Below are positions 1 to 8,320 of a stretch of 64,000 nt of DNA, one piece after another. A program made the translations under genes and the position numbers. The notes beneath the pieces were generated by a model, which saw nothing but the letters and a program-made list of their open reading frames with translations, was not told the DNA's origin and ran no database searches. The stretch is taken from contig CAZRVN010000001.1 in assembly GCA_964603595.1 (NCBI GenBank), forward strand, positions 246,583-310,582. The letters are read 5' to 3'. Positions within the stretch are counted from its first letter, which is position 1. Each line of letters opens with the position of its first letter. The DNA comes from JAQVEM01 sp964603595 (GTDB taxonomy: Bacteria; Actinomycetota; Humimicrobiia; Humimicrobiales; Humimicrobiaceae).

Positions 1-409
1 TAATATCGTAATAACTCCCTACTATAATCACATCAGCATCAATTTTATTTAATTTCATTTCGCCTTCTTTATCGCCTACAGACCCCTCTGAATAATCAAT
101 TGAGTGAATATCTACATTTGAATAATCTGCAATATCATAAAATTCGTTTGTAATAACACTGATATTATTTTCCATTGGAAGTTTTAATAAATACTTCTGA
201 TATTCAGCATTAAGTAAATAATACTCATCTTCCACAAGCATAGTTTCTTCTAACTGAGCTTCTAATGTCTGATAATTCTGCTTTTCCGCTTCAATAGCAG
301 TACTATTGCTGATACTTGCAGTAAAATTAGGTATTAATATCAGAACAGTAAGTAAAATTATAACCACCAGAATTGCTATTATAATAATTATTTTAATTCT
401 TACGCTCAT
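1..409 (-). CDS. pilO: PilO-like type IV pilus alignment protein (partial, runs off left edge)
   Basis: About 136 codons of the N-terminal part are visible. PilO is a bitopic inner-membrane protein that pairs with PilN and links the PilM/PilC motor platform to the outer parts of the pilus machine. The sequence shows a short basic cytoplasmic tail (MSVRIK), one hydrophobic helix at about residues 7-27, a Glu/Gln-rich coiled-coil stretch at about 38-75, then the start of a mixed alpha/beta domain. The ATG at 409 has an AAAGGT-like site just upstream and lies 41 bases after pilN. PilO sequences diverge strongly, so the assignment rests on topology and on its place directly after pilM-pilN. Whether pilB or further pilus genes follow cannot be seen. 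Confidence 0.75.
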   Translation of the reverse strand, partial: MSVRIKIIIIIAILVVIILLTVLILIPNFTASISNSTAIEAEKQNYQTLEAQLEETMLVEDEYYLLNAEYQKYLLKLPMENNISVITNEFYDIADYSNVDIHSIDYSEGSVGDKEGEMKLNKIDADVIIVGSYYDI

Positions 410-450
410 AATTAAATATAGTTACCTTTATTAAAAAATTTAAAATATAA

Positions 451-1155
451 TTACTGATTTAACATCTGCAGTTCCTCATCCAGCTCTTCTTCTTCACCAG
501 CCGGCGCACCCTGATCCTTTTCCAGGCCTAATTCTTCAATGTATGGTTCAATGTTAAAATATGCACTTATTGTAAACGCCATTACTTCTATATCGGAATC
601 AGTGATATAGTCTTTATGGATACTATTTATTATAGCTTCGCTGGTATTTTCCATGTTATTAATTTGAATCAGTAACTTTGTTATATCAGTATAATTAAGT
701 GCATAACCTGTAATAGTTAAATATCTTATTTCCTCTATATTTTCCCCAAGCCCTTCTTCACTGGTTTCTGTAATAAACTTATAAAATCCCTCGCCATCAC
801 ACTCTATCAATGTTAAATATATATTTTCCGGTATCTTTTTACCAAAATCAATCAACATGTCTGACCATATTACTTCTACTTCCTCCAGGTATACAACAGC
901 CTTTTCTTTCTCTTTTACCTTATCTTTAAAATCGTTATAAACTTCCAATTTTCTTACATAATTATTAATCTGCAAATTTACTCTTTCGTGCTCCTCCAAT
1001 TCCGGTGTTAGCCCGCTGTTAATATTGTATACAACAATTGAAAATACACTGACTACCGCCAATAATATTAACATTATTACTAAAACTACACCCAGCATTA
1101 TACTTCTAACATCTCTAATTTTTTCTTCTTTTGGCAGAAGGTTAATAGTTTTCAT
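451..1155 (-). CDS. pilN: PilN-like type IV pilus assembly protein
   Basis: 234 residues. PilN is an inner-membrane protein whose cytoplasmic N-terminus docks in a groove of PilM. The diagnostic motif INLLP is present at residues 4-8. One membrane helix follows (about 19-43), then a coiled-coil segment (about 52-92) and a ferredoxin-like extracytoplasmic domain. The C-terminus ends in an acidic tail (about 216-234, rich in Glu). Its ATG overlaps the pilM stop codon by four bases (ATGA), so the two are translationally coupled, as expected for partners made in equal amounts. pilO follows after a short gap. Motif, topology and neighbours agree, so the call is firm. Confidence 0.9.
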   Translation of the reverse strand: MKTINLLPKEEKIRDVRSIMLGVVLVIMLILLAVVSVFSIVVYNINSGLTPELEEHERVNLQINNYVRKLEVYNDFKDKVKEKEKAVVYLEEVEVIWSDMLIDFGKKIPENIYLTLIECDGEGFYKFITETSEEGLGENIEEIRYLTITGYALNYTDITKLLIQINNMENTSEAIINSIHKDYITDSDIEVMAFTISAYFNIEPYIEELGLEKDQGAPAGEEEELDEELQMLNQ

Positions 1156-2348
1156 TGATCTAGACCTCTCAAAGCCATCCCTATAGCCACAGGATCAAGA
1201 AGGCTACCTATATTATTGCTACCATAATCCGAAATGTTTTTCAGGTATTGTAAGGAAAAGTAATCAGAGATATTTAACAGCTCAACTTTATATTCTATTT
1301 CCTTTTCCATGTATTTATCTATATTTTTAATATAATCCCCTGTTAAAATAATTTTATTTAATTTAGCTTTGGGGTTTTCCTGGAGGAAGTGGTCTATTGA
1401 TAATCTAATTTCACTTATAAAACGGTCAGCAACACTTTTCATAATTTCATTTGTTTGACTGCTGTTAATACCTGACCCGGTACCAGACTTGGCTTTGCCT
1501 TTATCAGCTTTTTTATCTTCTTTTTCACTTGACTTATTTTCGCTGGATTTGCTTTTGGCACTTTTATCTTTATCTTCTTTTACCCATTCTTCATTCTTTT
1601 TACCCATAAGTGTCATAAAATCAAATTTTTTTAATACATCTTCACAGTACTTATCATCTTTTTTTGTTTCTTTGTAAATTTCGTCAATAAAACTTTTTAT
1701 AGAAGTGGACGTAAACCTCGGATATTTTAAATTATAATTGTGAATCATCTCAATTATTGAGATTTCCAGACCAATATTTACAACGCAAAAAGAATCTGGC
1801 TCCTTGCTTTTACTATTTTTCCTGCCTTTTTCAATATTATAAATATAATCTATAGTCCTGTATAAGGCGAAACAATTCAAATCAATCGCCTGAGCGATAA
1901 GACCAGCTTTCTTAAAACCTGATACTACATCATCTATCATGCTTTTCATTGCACCTACAAGCATTATCCGCGAATGGTCCTCGCCTTTTTCTACGATATA
2001 ATAATCATATATAACATTATTTTTGGGTATGGGGATAAAATCATTAATCTGGTACTGGATAGAATTACTTATTTCATCATCATTTATAACCGGTATCTTA
2101 ATCTCTTTAGCAATTATTTTTTGATTGGCAATTCCAATAAAAACCTTTTTTTCAGAGATTTTGTATTTTTTCCATATCTCTTTTAGACTACTGGAAAGAG
2201 CCATGTGATCCTGAACTTCACCCTTTACAACACATTTTGGTTGTAATTCAGCTTTCACTATTTTCCTTACAGTAATATTATTTCTTGATTTCAGCAGTTC
2301 AACAATACCAACCCTGTATGAGCTTAAATTTAATCCTATTGCCAGCAT
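1152..2348 (-). CDS. pilM: PilM-like actin-fold type IV pilus protein with charged insertion
   Basis: About 398 residues from the ATG at 2348; an in-frame GTG at 2357 is possible, but the GAGAGTG stretch is better spaced for the ATG. PilM is a cytoplasmic FtsA/actin-fold protein that binds the N-terminal peptide of PilN. The N-terminal strand and the central conserved block around QYQINDFIPIP are recognisable. Two features are odd. The loops that normally read DIG(S/T/A) read GLNLSS and VNIGLE, so the usual aspartates are asparagines. A Lys/Ser/Glu-rich low-complexity insert of about 40 residues (bases 1449-1577) makes the protein longer than the usual 350-360 residues. It is coupled to pilN by an ATGA overlap and lies 15 bases after pilD. 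Confidence 0.85.
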   Translation of the reverse strand: MLAIGLNLSSYRVGIVELLKSRNNITVRKIVKAELQPKCVVKGEVQDHMALSSSLKEIWKKYKISEKKVFIGIANQKIIAKEIKIPVINDDEISNSIQYQINDFIPIPKNNVIYDYYIVEKGEDHSRIMLVGAMKSMIDDVVSGFKKAGLIAQAIDLNCFALYRTIDYIYNIEKGRKNSKSKEPDSFCVVNIGLEISIIEMIHNYNLKYPRFTSTSIKSFIDEIYKETKKDDKYCEDVLKKFDFMTLMGKKNEEWVKEDKDKSAKSKSSENKSSEKEDKKADKGKAKSGTGSGINSSQTNEIMKSVADRFISEIRLSIDHFLQENPKAKLNKIILTGDYIKNIDKYMEKEIEYKVELLNISDYFSLQYLKNISDYGSNNIGSLLDPVAIGMALRGLDQ

Positions 2349-2363
2349 TTGAATCACTCTCTT

Positions 2364-3125
2364 TTAGTTAAAAAAACTTACATACCATTTTAAAATATTA
2401 TTGCCCCAAAATAAAGCTATTATGCTGCCTAATGAAATAAAGGGTCCAAATGGTACCTGGTGTTTTAAACTCTTTTTTTTTATGATAATTAACGATAATC
2501 CATATACCGCACCTGATAAAAAACCTAAAAATAAAGCTGTCACCACATTCCTTACAAGAAACGCCCCTATCATCAGACTCAATTTAACATCACCCATACC
2601 CATCCCCCTGGGTGATATAAGGTGGATTATAAACATAAATAAAAAAGCTCCTGCACTAAAAGCAAGAGGGAACCACCACCTGTTTAAATCAGGAAAAATA
2701 CTGAACGCAAGCCCCACTAACGTAAAAGGCAGCACTATAACATTGGGAATTACCTTAAACTCAATATCAATAAAGGATATCAATACCAGCACACTGCATA
2801 GTACTATGCCTGCCAGAGTTTTTAATGATAATCCAAAGAAAAAGTAATTTACAACAAATAATACCCCGGTTATTACTTCTATAAACAGGGTACTTAACCC
2901 TATCTTTTCCTTGCAGTATCTGCACCTACCCTTAAGTATGATAAAGGAAATTAAAGGTATATTATCATAAAAAGGAATTTTTCTCTTGCAGTAAGGACAG
3001 TACGAAGATGGCCTGACAATAGATAACTTCCGCGGCAACCTGTACGCTGCTACACCCAAAAAGCTACCTACAGCAAGGCCTGATATAAAAAATATTATAT
3101 AAAATACTACTTTAATTGTTTCCAT
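2364..3125 (-). CDS. pilD: Prepilin peptidase / N-methyltransferase PilD
   Basis: 253 residues, about eight hydrophobic segments. PilD is the membrane aspartyl protease that cleaves class III signal peptides of pilins and N-methylates the new N-terminus. Both catalytic aspartates are visible: Asp120 in SFIDIEFKVIP and Asp179 in the GxGD motif GMGMGDVKL. The N-terminal methylation domain carries the zinc pair CPYC (43-46) and CRYC (68-71), so both activities are expected. The adjacent pilin, whose signal it would process, lies upstream behind a terminator. No clear Shine-Dalgarno sequence precedes the ATG. The gene heads the pilD-pilM-pilN-pilO run. Confidence 0.95.
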   Translation of the reverse strand: METIKVVFYIIFFISGLAVGSFLGVAAYRLPRKLSIVRPSSYCPYCKRKIPFYDNIPLISFIILKGRCRYCKEKIGLSTLFIEVITGVLFVVNYFFFGLSLKTLAGIVLCSVLVLISFIDIEFKVIPNVIVLPFTLVGLAFSIFPDLNRWWFPLAFSAGAFLFMFIIHLISPRGMGMGDVKLSLMIGAFLVRNVVTALFLGFLSGAVYGLSLIIIKKKSLKHQVPFGPFISLGSIIALFWGNNILKWYVSFFN

Positions 3126-3346
3126 TTTAATTATTACTTATTTGCTATTTTTTTTATAGCTAAAAAATTATATTTTTTCTATTATATTGCTATATTTATT
3201 ATAATTAAATGATAATCTAAAAAAATTATATTTTTATAATTTTTATATTTTAATAATATAAACTTATATATTTTTTTTATTTTTAAATAATAACATGGTA
3301 AATTTTATTAGTCAAAATCCAAAAAATTAAAACATAAAACCTTAGA

Positions 3347-3389
3347 ATATAAAATAAGGGCCAGTTAAGTCCTGTCCCTTATTTTATAT
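3347..3389 (-). terminator. Perfect 14-bp inverted repeat downstream of the pilin gene
   Basis: Bases 3347-3360 and 3376-3389 are a perfect 14-bp inverted repeat (core AAATAAGGG / CCCTTATTT) around a 15-base loop, 34 bases after the pilin stop codon. The AT-rich outer stem supplies U-rich ends on either strand, so it can work as an intrinsic terminator or as a 3' stabilising hairpin of an abundant pilin mRNA. It separates the pilin from pilD. The rest of the interval 3126-3346 is very AT-rich (long T and TA runs) and presumably holds the pilD promoter, but I cannot single one out. Confidence 0.75.
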
Positions 3390-3423
3390 CACTTATATTA
3401 CTTTCCAATTATTTTTCTTTAAA

Positions 3424-3852
3424 TTACTGCTGCAGCTCACCACTAACTATTACTATATCATCGCCAGCATGTGTATCATCTGTTTTGTTTGGTCCAGCGC
3501 TATATAATGTGTAACCACCAGCAGGAGTATCCTTTAAGTATATATAATCTTCATCCCATGGATCTTCAGTTGGTACATTATTCATGTATCCCCCACCTTC
3601 TATCTGTACTTCCATTGCTGCAAAGGTTGTATCAGGATATACCTCACTTTTGTCAGCAAAATACATTTCAATTGCCGTAGCAATGTTCTTTAGCTCTGAC
3701 TGCGCTGCAGCTATTCTTGCCCTGTCTCTTAATACCATATAGCTTGGTACTGCAATTCCTGTAAGAATTGCCAGAATAATGATTACTATCATTAATTCAA
3801 CCAGGGTAAAACCTTCTTTATCCCTATACAGATTTCTATATAACCACTTCAT
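3424..3852 (-). CDS. Major type IV pilin / GspG-like pseudopilin
   Basis: 142 residues. The class III signal is clear: a 14-residue basic leader ending KEG, cleavage before Phe15, Glu at mature position 5 (Glu19), and a hydrophobic assembly helix (FTLVELMIVIIILAILTGIA). The globular part looks more like the type II secretion major pseudopilin GspG than PilA: DPW at 97-99, YSAGPN near 117-122, and an acidic loop DDTHAGDDI at 125-133 that resembles the GspG calcium site. There is no C-terminal disulphide pair. It has its own promoter region, a strong site (GGAGGG with suitable spacing) and its own 3' hairpin, as expected for a highly expressed structural subunit. Neighbours (pilT, pilC, pilMNO) favour a pilus rather than a secretion system. 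Confidence 0.9.
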   Translation of the reverse strand: MKWLYRNLYRDKEGFTLVELMIVIIILAILTGIAVPSYMVLRDRARIAAAQSELKNIATAIEMYFADKSEVYPDTTFAAMEVQIEGGGYMNNVPTEDPWDEDYIYLKDTPAGGYTLYSAGPNKTDDTHAGDDIVIVSGELQQ

Positions 3853-3908
3853 TACTTCCCTCCTTTATTTAATAAAATCTAAACCTTTTTATTGTACATT
3901 ATAATATT

Positions 3909-3933
3909 ATACCCTTAATTAAAAATATTAGAC
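3909..3933 (-). promoter_or_regulatory. SigB/SigF-type promoter candidate for the pilin gene
   Basis: On the minus strand, GTCTAA (3928-3933), a 13-base spacer and GGGTAT (3909-3914) lie about 57 bases upstream of the pilin ATG. The Bacillus SigB consensus is GTTTAA-N12-15-GGGTAT, so this matches 11 of 12 consensus bases with correct spacing. A TATAAT overlaps the -10 (3906-3911), but there is no matching TTGACA-like element 17 bases further upstream, so a housekeeping promoter is less likely. The neighbouring gene at 4156-4968 encodes a sigma factor of this class. The pairing is inference. The rest of the interval 3853-4155 is AT-rich with no other recognisable element. Confidence 0.55.
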
Positions 3934-4155
3934 ATATATATATAATTTTTTATTAAGTTAGTAATATTAATATTGTAAAGCAAGTATATACAATTTTATT
4001 ATAAATAGCAACATAGAATTATAAATATTTTTATATTACAATAATATTATTCTCATATTTATATATTAATAGTGATTAAATATTTATAATAATACTATCT
4101 GATTATTATCTGATATTTAAAAATAAGAGAAAAAATGACAAATAAATTTAGGTTC

Positions 4156-4968
4156 TCAGTTACAGGCAAAGTACTCTTTTAAATCCTTTATGCTCTGTTT
4201 CAATTTTCTGGAAACAGACTTCTGTGAAATTCCTATTCTTTTGCCAATTTCTGCCTGGCTGAATCCCATGAAGTAACTCAAAACAATTATTTTCTTATTC
4301 AAGCTGCATAGCTTATCTATTGCATCCCACAGCACTATTTTATCTTCCATTACCAGGTCAAAGCTTTTATACTGTTTTGACTTTATCAGTCTCCGGTTAT
4401 AACCATTATTTCCTTCCGTTTTACTAACCTTATAATTACCATCGCTGCTATCTATTTCCAAATTATTATAAAATACAGCTTCTCTTGCTTTTAAGAATTC
4501 ATAAATACCATCTACAGGTATATTAATCCCTTCTGATATTTCCTCTATAGTTGGATAACAATTATTTCTATTCTCATAATCTCTTACATAATTAGTAAAA
4601 ATTTTATTTAATTTCCATAACCAGCGAGGGCCCCTTATTAGCCTGCTGTCTCTTATGAAGTGCATTATTTCACCTTTTATATAATAAACGGCAAAAGTAG
4701 AAAATTTGTTTCCAGACTCAATATTAAACCTGTTCACTGATATTATAAGACCGGTAAGCGCAACCTGCTCTATTTCCTCTTTATCCCAGTGGCTACTGTT
4801 AAAATCTGCGGCAACTTTATATGCAAGTTTTCTGGTTTTTTTAATTATTAAATTTAATACCCCGGAGCTTCTGGAACTCTTATAAACTTCAATTAATTTT
4901 TCTACTGGCAGGTTTTTCAACCTTGAACTCTCACCGCTTTTATAATCTTTTAATTCTAGATTTTTCAT
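4156..4968 (-). CDS. Alternative sigma factor, SigB/SigF/SigG-like sigma-70 family
   Basis: 270 residues with regions 2, 3 and 4 in order. Region 2 (about 35-108) holds EIEQVALTGLIISVNRF and KFSTFAVYYIKGEIMHFIRD, the pattern of the SigB/SigF/sporulation sigma group. Region 3 covers about 115-165. Region 4 ends with the helix-turn-helix SQAEIGKRIGISQKSVSRK. Region 1.1 is absent, so it is an alternative sigma. It sits between pilC and the pilin gene, 43 bases after pilC and probably co-transcribed with pilT-pilC. No anti-sigma or anti-anti-sigma gene is adjacent, unlike the usual SigB/SigF operons. The pilin promoter next door resembles the SigB consensus, which suggests this factor drives pilin expression. 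That link is inference. Confidence 0.88.
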   Translation of the reverse strand: MKNLELKDYKSGESSRLKNLPVEKLIEVYKSSRSSGVLNLIIKKTRKLAYKVAADFNSSHWDKEEIEQVALTGLIISVNRFNIESGNKFSTFAVYYIKGEIMHFIRDSRLIRGPRWLWKLNKIFTNYVRDYENRNNCYPTIEEISEGINIPVDGIYEFLKAREAVFYNNLEIDSSDGNYKVSKTEGNNGYNRRLIKSKQYKSFDLVMEDKIVLWDAIDKLCSLNKKIIVLSYFMGFSQAEIGKRIGISQKSVSRKLKQSIKDLKEYFACN

Positions 4969-5011
4969 AATTTAATTCTTTTCTTAAAGATTATGAAATT
5001 TTTTATATTTA

Positions 5012-6241
5012 TTACATTGCCTGATACATATTAAACATTGGCAGATACATTGATATAAGAACCATACCAACAATTACAGCTACAAGCAAAAGCATCATAG
5101 GCTCCAGAATGGTTACCATCATCTCCACGCTGTTTGATACTTCTTTTTCATAGAAATCTGCAATTTTACTTGATATGCTATCAAGTGTACCTGTTCTTTC
5201 TCCTACCCCTATCATCTGTACCATCATGGTCGGGAAAATTTGCATTTCTGACATCGGGTCAGAAATATTTTCTCCTTCCCTTATGCTCACCTGTATCTTT
5301 CCAAGTGCCTCATCAACTAATATGTTACCAGAAACCTCTTTTGCAATTTCCAGCGAATTTAATATAGGAACTCCCGTAGCCAGTAATATTCCAAAATGCC
5401 TGCTGAACCTGCCAAGCGACATTTTTCTAAAAATATCACCGAACTTTGGCAATTTTATTTTTATTCTATCCATAATATGTCTACCTTTTTCAGACCTTAC
5501 AAATTTCCTAAATAAGTACCTTCCACCAAATACCACTGTAGCAGCAATTATATAAAAATAAAATTTCTTAAATAAATTCCCGATGCTAATTACAAACTGC
5601 GTAATCATTGGTAGTTCTGCGCCCAGCTCATCATAAATACTTTCAAAAGTCGGGACCAGGAATACTATTATTACGAATGTTATAACCAGAGCAAAAACCA
5701 GGACAAATTTAGGATAAGCCGTCTTATTTCTTATTGTCATCTTTAATTCTTCATCCTTCTCCAGAAAATCTGCCAGGTCATTCATGGTCCTGTCAAGTAC
5801 TCCTCCAGCTTCACCTGCTCTCACCAGACTTATAAATAACCTATCAAATACCACCTCATGTTTTTCCATTGACTCAGAAAGAGTATGTCCTGATTGCACA
5901 TCAACTTTGATTTCTGAAATTATTTTTGAAAATTTTGGATTCGCAGTCTGTTTCTCAAGAACCGTAAGAGATTCAAGAAGAGACATACCTGAAGAAATCA
6001 GGGTAGAAAATTGCCTGGTAAAAATTACCAGGTCTCTTGTTTTAATACGGTTAAAAAAGTTAAAACCTATAGATGAACCTTTAAGTTTAAATTTTTTTTC
6101 TTCTTTCTCTTCTGCTATATTGATAATGAAATAACCCATACCTCTAAGTTTTGATGCTACATTATCCTGAGTCTCAGCATCAAGGGTACCTGCTATTGAC
6201 TCCCCTTTTGAATTTCTAACTGTGTAATTATATACTGTCAT
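5012..6241 (-). CDS. pilC: PilC/GspF-family inner-membrane platform protein
   Basis: 409 residues, normal for the family. PilC is the polytopic membrane platform on which the PilB/PilT ATPases act during pilus extension and retraction. Two tandem T2SSF domains are visible. The first follows an N-terminal cytoplasmic region and contains RDLVIFTRQFSTLISSGMSL; the second begins near RFSRHFGILLATGVPILNSL. Three hydrophobic helices lie at about 172-195, 222-242 and 380-402. It follows pilT by 44 bases and precedes the sigma gene. The N-terminal YTVRNSKGESIAGTL segment is the usual cytosolic extension. Confidence 0.95.
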   Translation of the reverse strand: MTVYNYTVRNSKGESIAGTLDAETQDNVASKLRGMGYFIINIAEEKEEKKFKLKGSSIGFNFFNRIKTRDLVIFTRQFSTLISSGMSLLESLTVLEKQTANPKFSKIISEIKVDVQSGHTLSESMEKHEVVFDRLFISLVRAGEAGGVLDRTMNDLADFLEKDEELKMTIRNKTAYPKFVLVFALVITFVIIVFLVPTFESIYDELGAELPMITQFVISIGNLFKKFYFYIIAATVVFGGRYLFRKFVRSEKGRHIMDRIKIKLPKFGDIFRKMSLGRFSRHFGILLATGVPILNSLEIAKEVSGNILVDEALGKIQVSIREGENISDPMSEMQIFPTMMVQMIGVGERTGTLDSISSKIADFYEKEVSNSVEMMVTILEPMMLLLVAVIVGMVLISMYLPMFNMYQAM

Positions 6242-6285
6242 ATTACTTAATCCCCTGTTTATCCAATTTTGAATATCCTTAATTT

Positions 6286-7344
6286 TTAGTCGTTAATCAT
6301 TCTCCTTACTTCATCAACATTGTGAGCTTTCTCCAGTGCCAGTGTTTCAGAAATTTTTCCTTCCTTGTAAAGGTTTACCAGCGACATATCCATAGTCATC
6401 ATTCCTCTTCTACCGCTTGCCTGTATAGCTGTATAAATCTGGTGTACCTTGACTTCCCTTATCATATTTTTTATTGCAGTATTAACAAACATTAATTCTA
6501 CTGCAGGCACCCTTCCGTCCCCTTCTTTTGTAGGTATTAGCTGTTGAACCAGAACGGCCTTTAAAGTCCCTGCTAACTGAGCTCTTACCTGTCTCTGCTG
6601 ATAGGTGGGAAATACATCTATTATTCTGTCAATAGTTTGGGGCGCATCCTGTGTATGTAAAGTTGAAAAAACAAGATGCCCTGTCTCTGCTGCTGTTAAT
6701 GTGCTGGATATTGTTTCTAGATCCCTCATCTCGCCAACCATTATAACGTCAGGGTCTTCCCTTAAAACATATTTTAAAGCATCCGAAAATGTATTAGCAT
6801 CAGTTAAGATTTCCCTCTGCGAGATAACACTTTTTCTGTGCTTGAATAAATATTCTATAGGGTCTTCAACCGTTATAATGTTCTCAGACCTGTTTTTATT
6901 AATTATCTCAATTATTGAAGCCAGAGTCGTTGATTTACCACAGCCAGTAGGTCCTGTAACCAGAACAAGACCTCTGGGGTATTTTGCAAACTCCTCCACC
7001 TGAATCGGCAGACCCAGCTCTCCTATATCAGGAATTTCCCTTGATATATATCTGAAGGCAGCAGCAAGTGTATTTCTCTGGTAGTAGTAACTGGACCTGA
7101 ATCTTCCATATCCCACTAATGAATATGAAAAGTCAACCGCCAGTTTTTCTCTGAGTCTTTTTAATTGTTCTTCATTTAATATCCTTGTCAGCATCTTTTC
7201 CGATATCTCAGGGGTAACATCACCAAATTTTTCTAATTTTACCAGTCTTCCATGTATCCTGAATATGGGGGGAAGAACACATACTATATGTACATCAGAT
7301 GCATCCAGGTTTATTGCCTCGATTAAGATATCATTAATATTCAT
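6286..7344 (-). CDS. pilT: PilT twitching-motility / pilus retraction ATPase
   Basis: 352 residues, a typical PilT length. A hexameric ATPase that powers pilus retraction. The motifs are complete: Walker A GPTGCGKST (131-139), Asp box ITVEDPIEYLF (157-167), Walker B DPDVIMVGEMRD, and His box TGHLVFSTLHT (221-231). The PilT-specific AIRNLIRE-like motif is present as AIKNMIRE, which separates it from PilB. A GAGGAG site precedes the ATG. It heads the pilT-pilC-sigma run. No PilB extension ATPase is in this window, so it must be beyond the left edge or elsewhere. Confidence 0.95.
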   Translation of the reverse strand: MNINDILIEAINLDASDVHIVCVLPPIFRIHGRLVKLEKFGDVTPEISEKMLTRILNEEQLKRLREKLAVDFSYSLVGYGRFRSSYYYQRNTLAAAFRYISREIPDIGELGLPIQVEEFAKYPRGLVLVTGPTGCGKSTTLASIIEIINKNRSENIITVEDPIEYLFKHRKSVISQREILTDANTFSDALKYVLREDPDVIMVGEMRDLETISSTLTAAETGHLVFSTLHTQDAPQTIDRIIDVFPTYQQRQVRAQLAGTLKAVLVQQLIPTKEGDGRVPAVELMFVNTAIKNMIREVKVHQIYTAIQASGRRGMMTMDMSLVNLYKEGKISETLALEKAHNVDEVRRMIND

Positions 7345-7392
7345 TTTCTCCTCGTTTATTTTATCTATTTACACTATTATTATTTTATTATT

Positions 7393-8271
7393 TTAACTGA
7401 TTTTTGTCATATCTATTAAAATATCACTCTTTATATCCTCTATACAATCAGCCGGTGGCATTATTCCAAACCATGATTCAAATGACAGTGCTGCCTGGTT
7501 TATCAGCATGTCAATTCCATCAATAACTTCCGCCCCATCTTTTCTGGCTTTCTTCATCAGGAGAGTTTCAACAGGATTATATACAACGTCAAAAATAATC
7601 TTGCCATCCAGGTCCCATGACTCTGGTATGATAATAATATCCCTGTAAGATTTCATATACATCCCCAGAGGTGTACAATTAGCAATCAAATTAATATTAT
7701 CTGTCTTTTTATCCAGCTCATGTATATCGCTTAAGCCTTCTATTATATTACTTCCTGCGGCTTTAAAATTTTCTCTTATCTCATCTACCTTTTCCTTGGT
7801 TCTGTTATATACCCATATTTTCTTTACTTTTTTTAAAATCATACCAAATATAACACTTCTTGCTGCTCCACCTGCTCCTATTACCAGGCAACTGCTTCTA
7901 CCCCAATTAAAATTTTTTTTATCCATTGATTTTAAAAAACCGCCTACATCTGTGTTAAAACCAGTTGAAGTTCCCCTTTCATTATCAAATTTTACTGTAT
8001 TTACAGACTTCGTTGATTTAGAAATGTTATCAGACCTGTCAACAAGATTAAATACTTCATTCTTGTAAGGCATGGTCACATTTAGACCCAGAAACCCCAG
8101 TTTTTTTGCACCCCTGAAAGCTTCTTTGAGATTATTTTCCCTAAATTCAAATGCCACATAAACAGCATCTAAAGAATACTTTTTTATAAAATAGTTCTGT
8201 ATCCTCGGAGAGAGACTATGCTTTATCGGATTACCAATCAAAGCTAATATTTTTGTTTCAGGACTAATCAT
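7393..8271 (-). CDS. aroE: Shikimate dehydrogenase
   Basis: 292 residues. Catalyses the NADPH-linked reduction of 3-dehydroshikimate to shikimate in the chorismate pathway. The N-terminal substrate motif IGNPIKHSLSP (12-22), the catalytic lysine in NVTMPYK (Lys70), the catalytic Asp in NTDVGG (Asp108) and the dinucleotide-binding loop GAGGAARSV (132-140) are all present. The mltG...aroE order is actinobacterial. It stands 48 bases before pilT and probably shares its transcript. Confidence 0.95.
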   Translation of the reverse strand: MISPETKILALIGNPIKHSLSPRIQNYFIKKYSLDAVYVAFEFRENNLKEAFRGAKKLGFLGLNVTMPYKNEVFNLVDRSDNISKSTKSVNTVKFDNERGTSTGFNTDVGGFLKSMDKKNFNWGRSSCLVIGAGGAARSVIFGMILKKVKKIWVYNRTKEKVDEIRENFKAAGSNIIEGLSDIHELDKKTDNINLIANCTPLGMYMKSYRDIIIIPESWDLDGKIIFDVVYNPVETLLMKKARKDGAEVIDGIDMLINQAALSFESWFGIMPPADCIEDIKSDILIDMTKIS

Positions 8272-8320
8272 CTCGTTTAATTATAATTATTGCTATTTAA
8301 AAATCTTATAAATATTTCTT

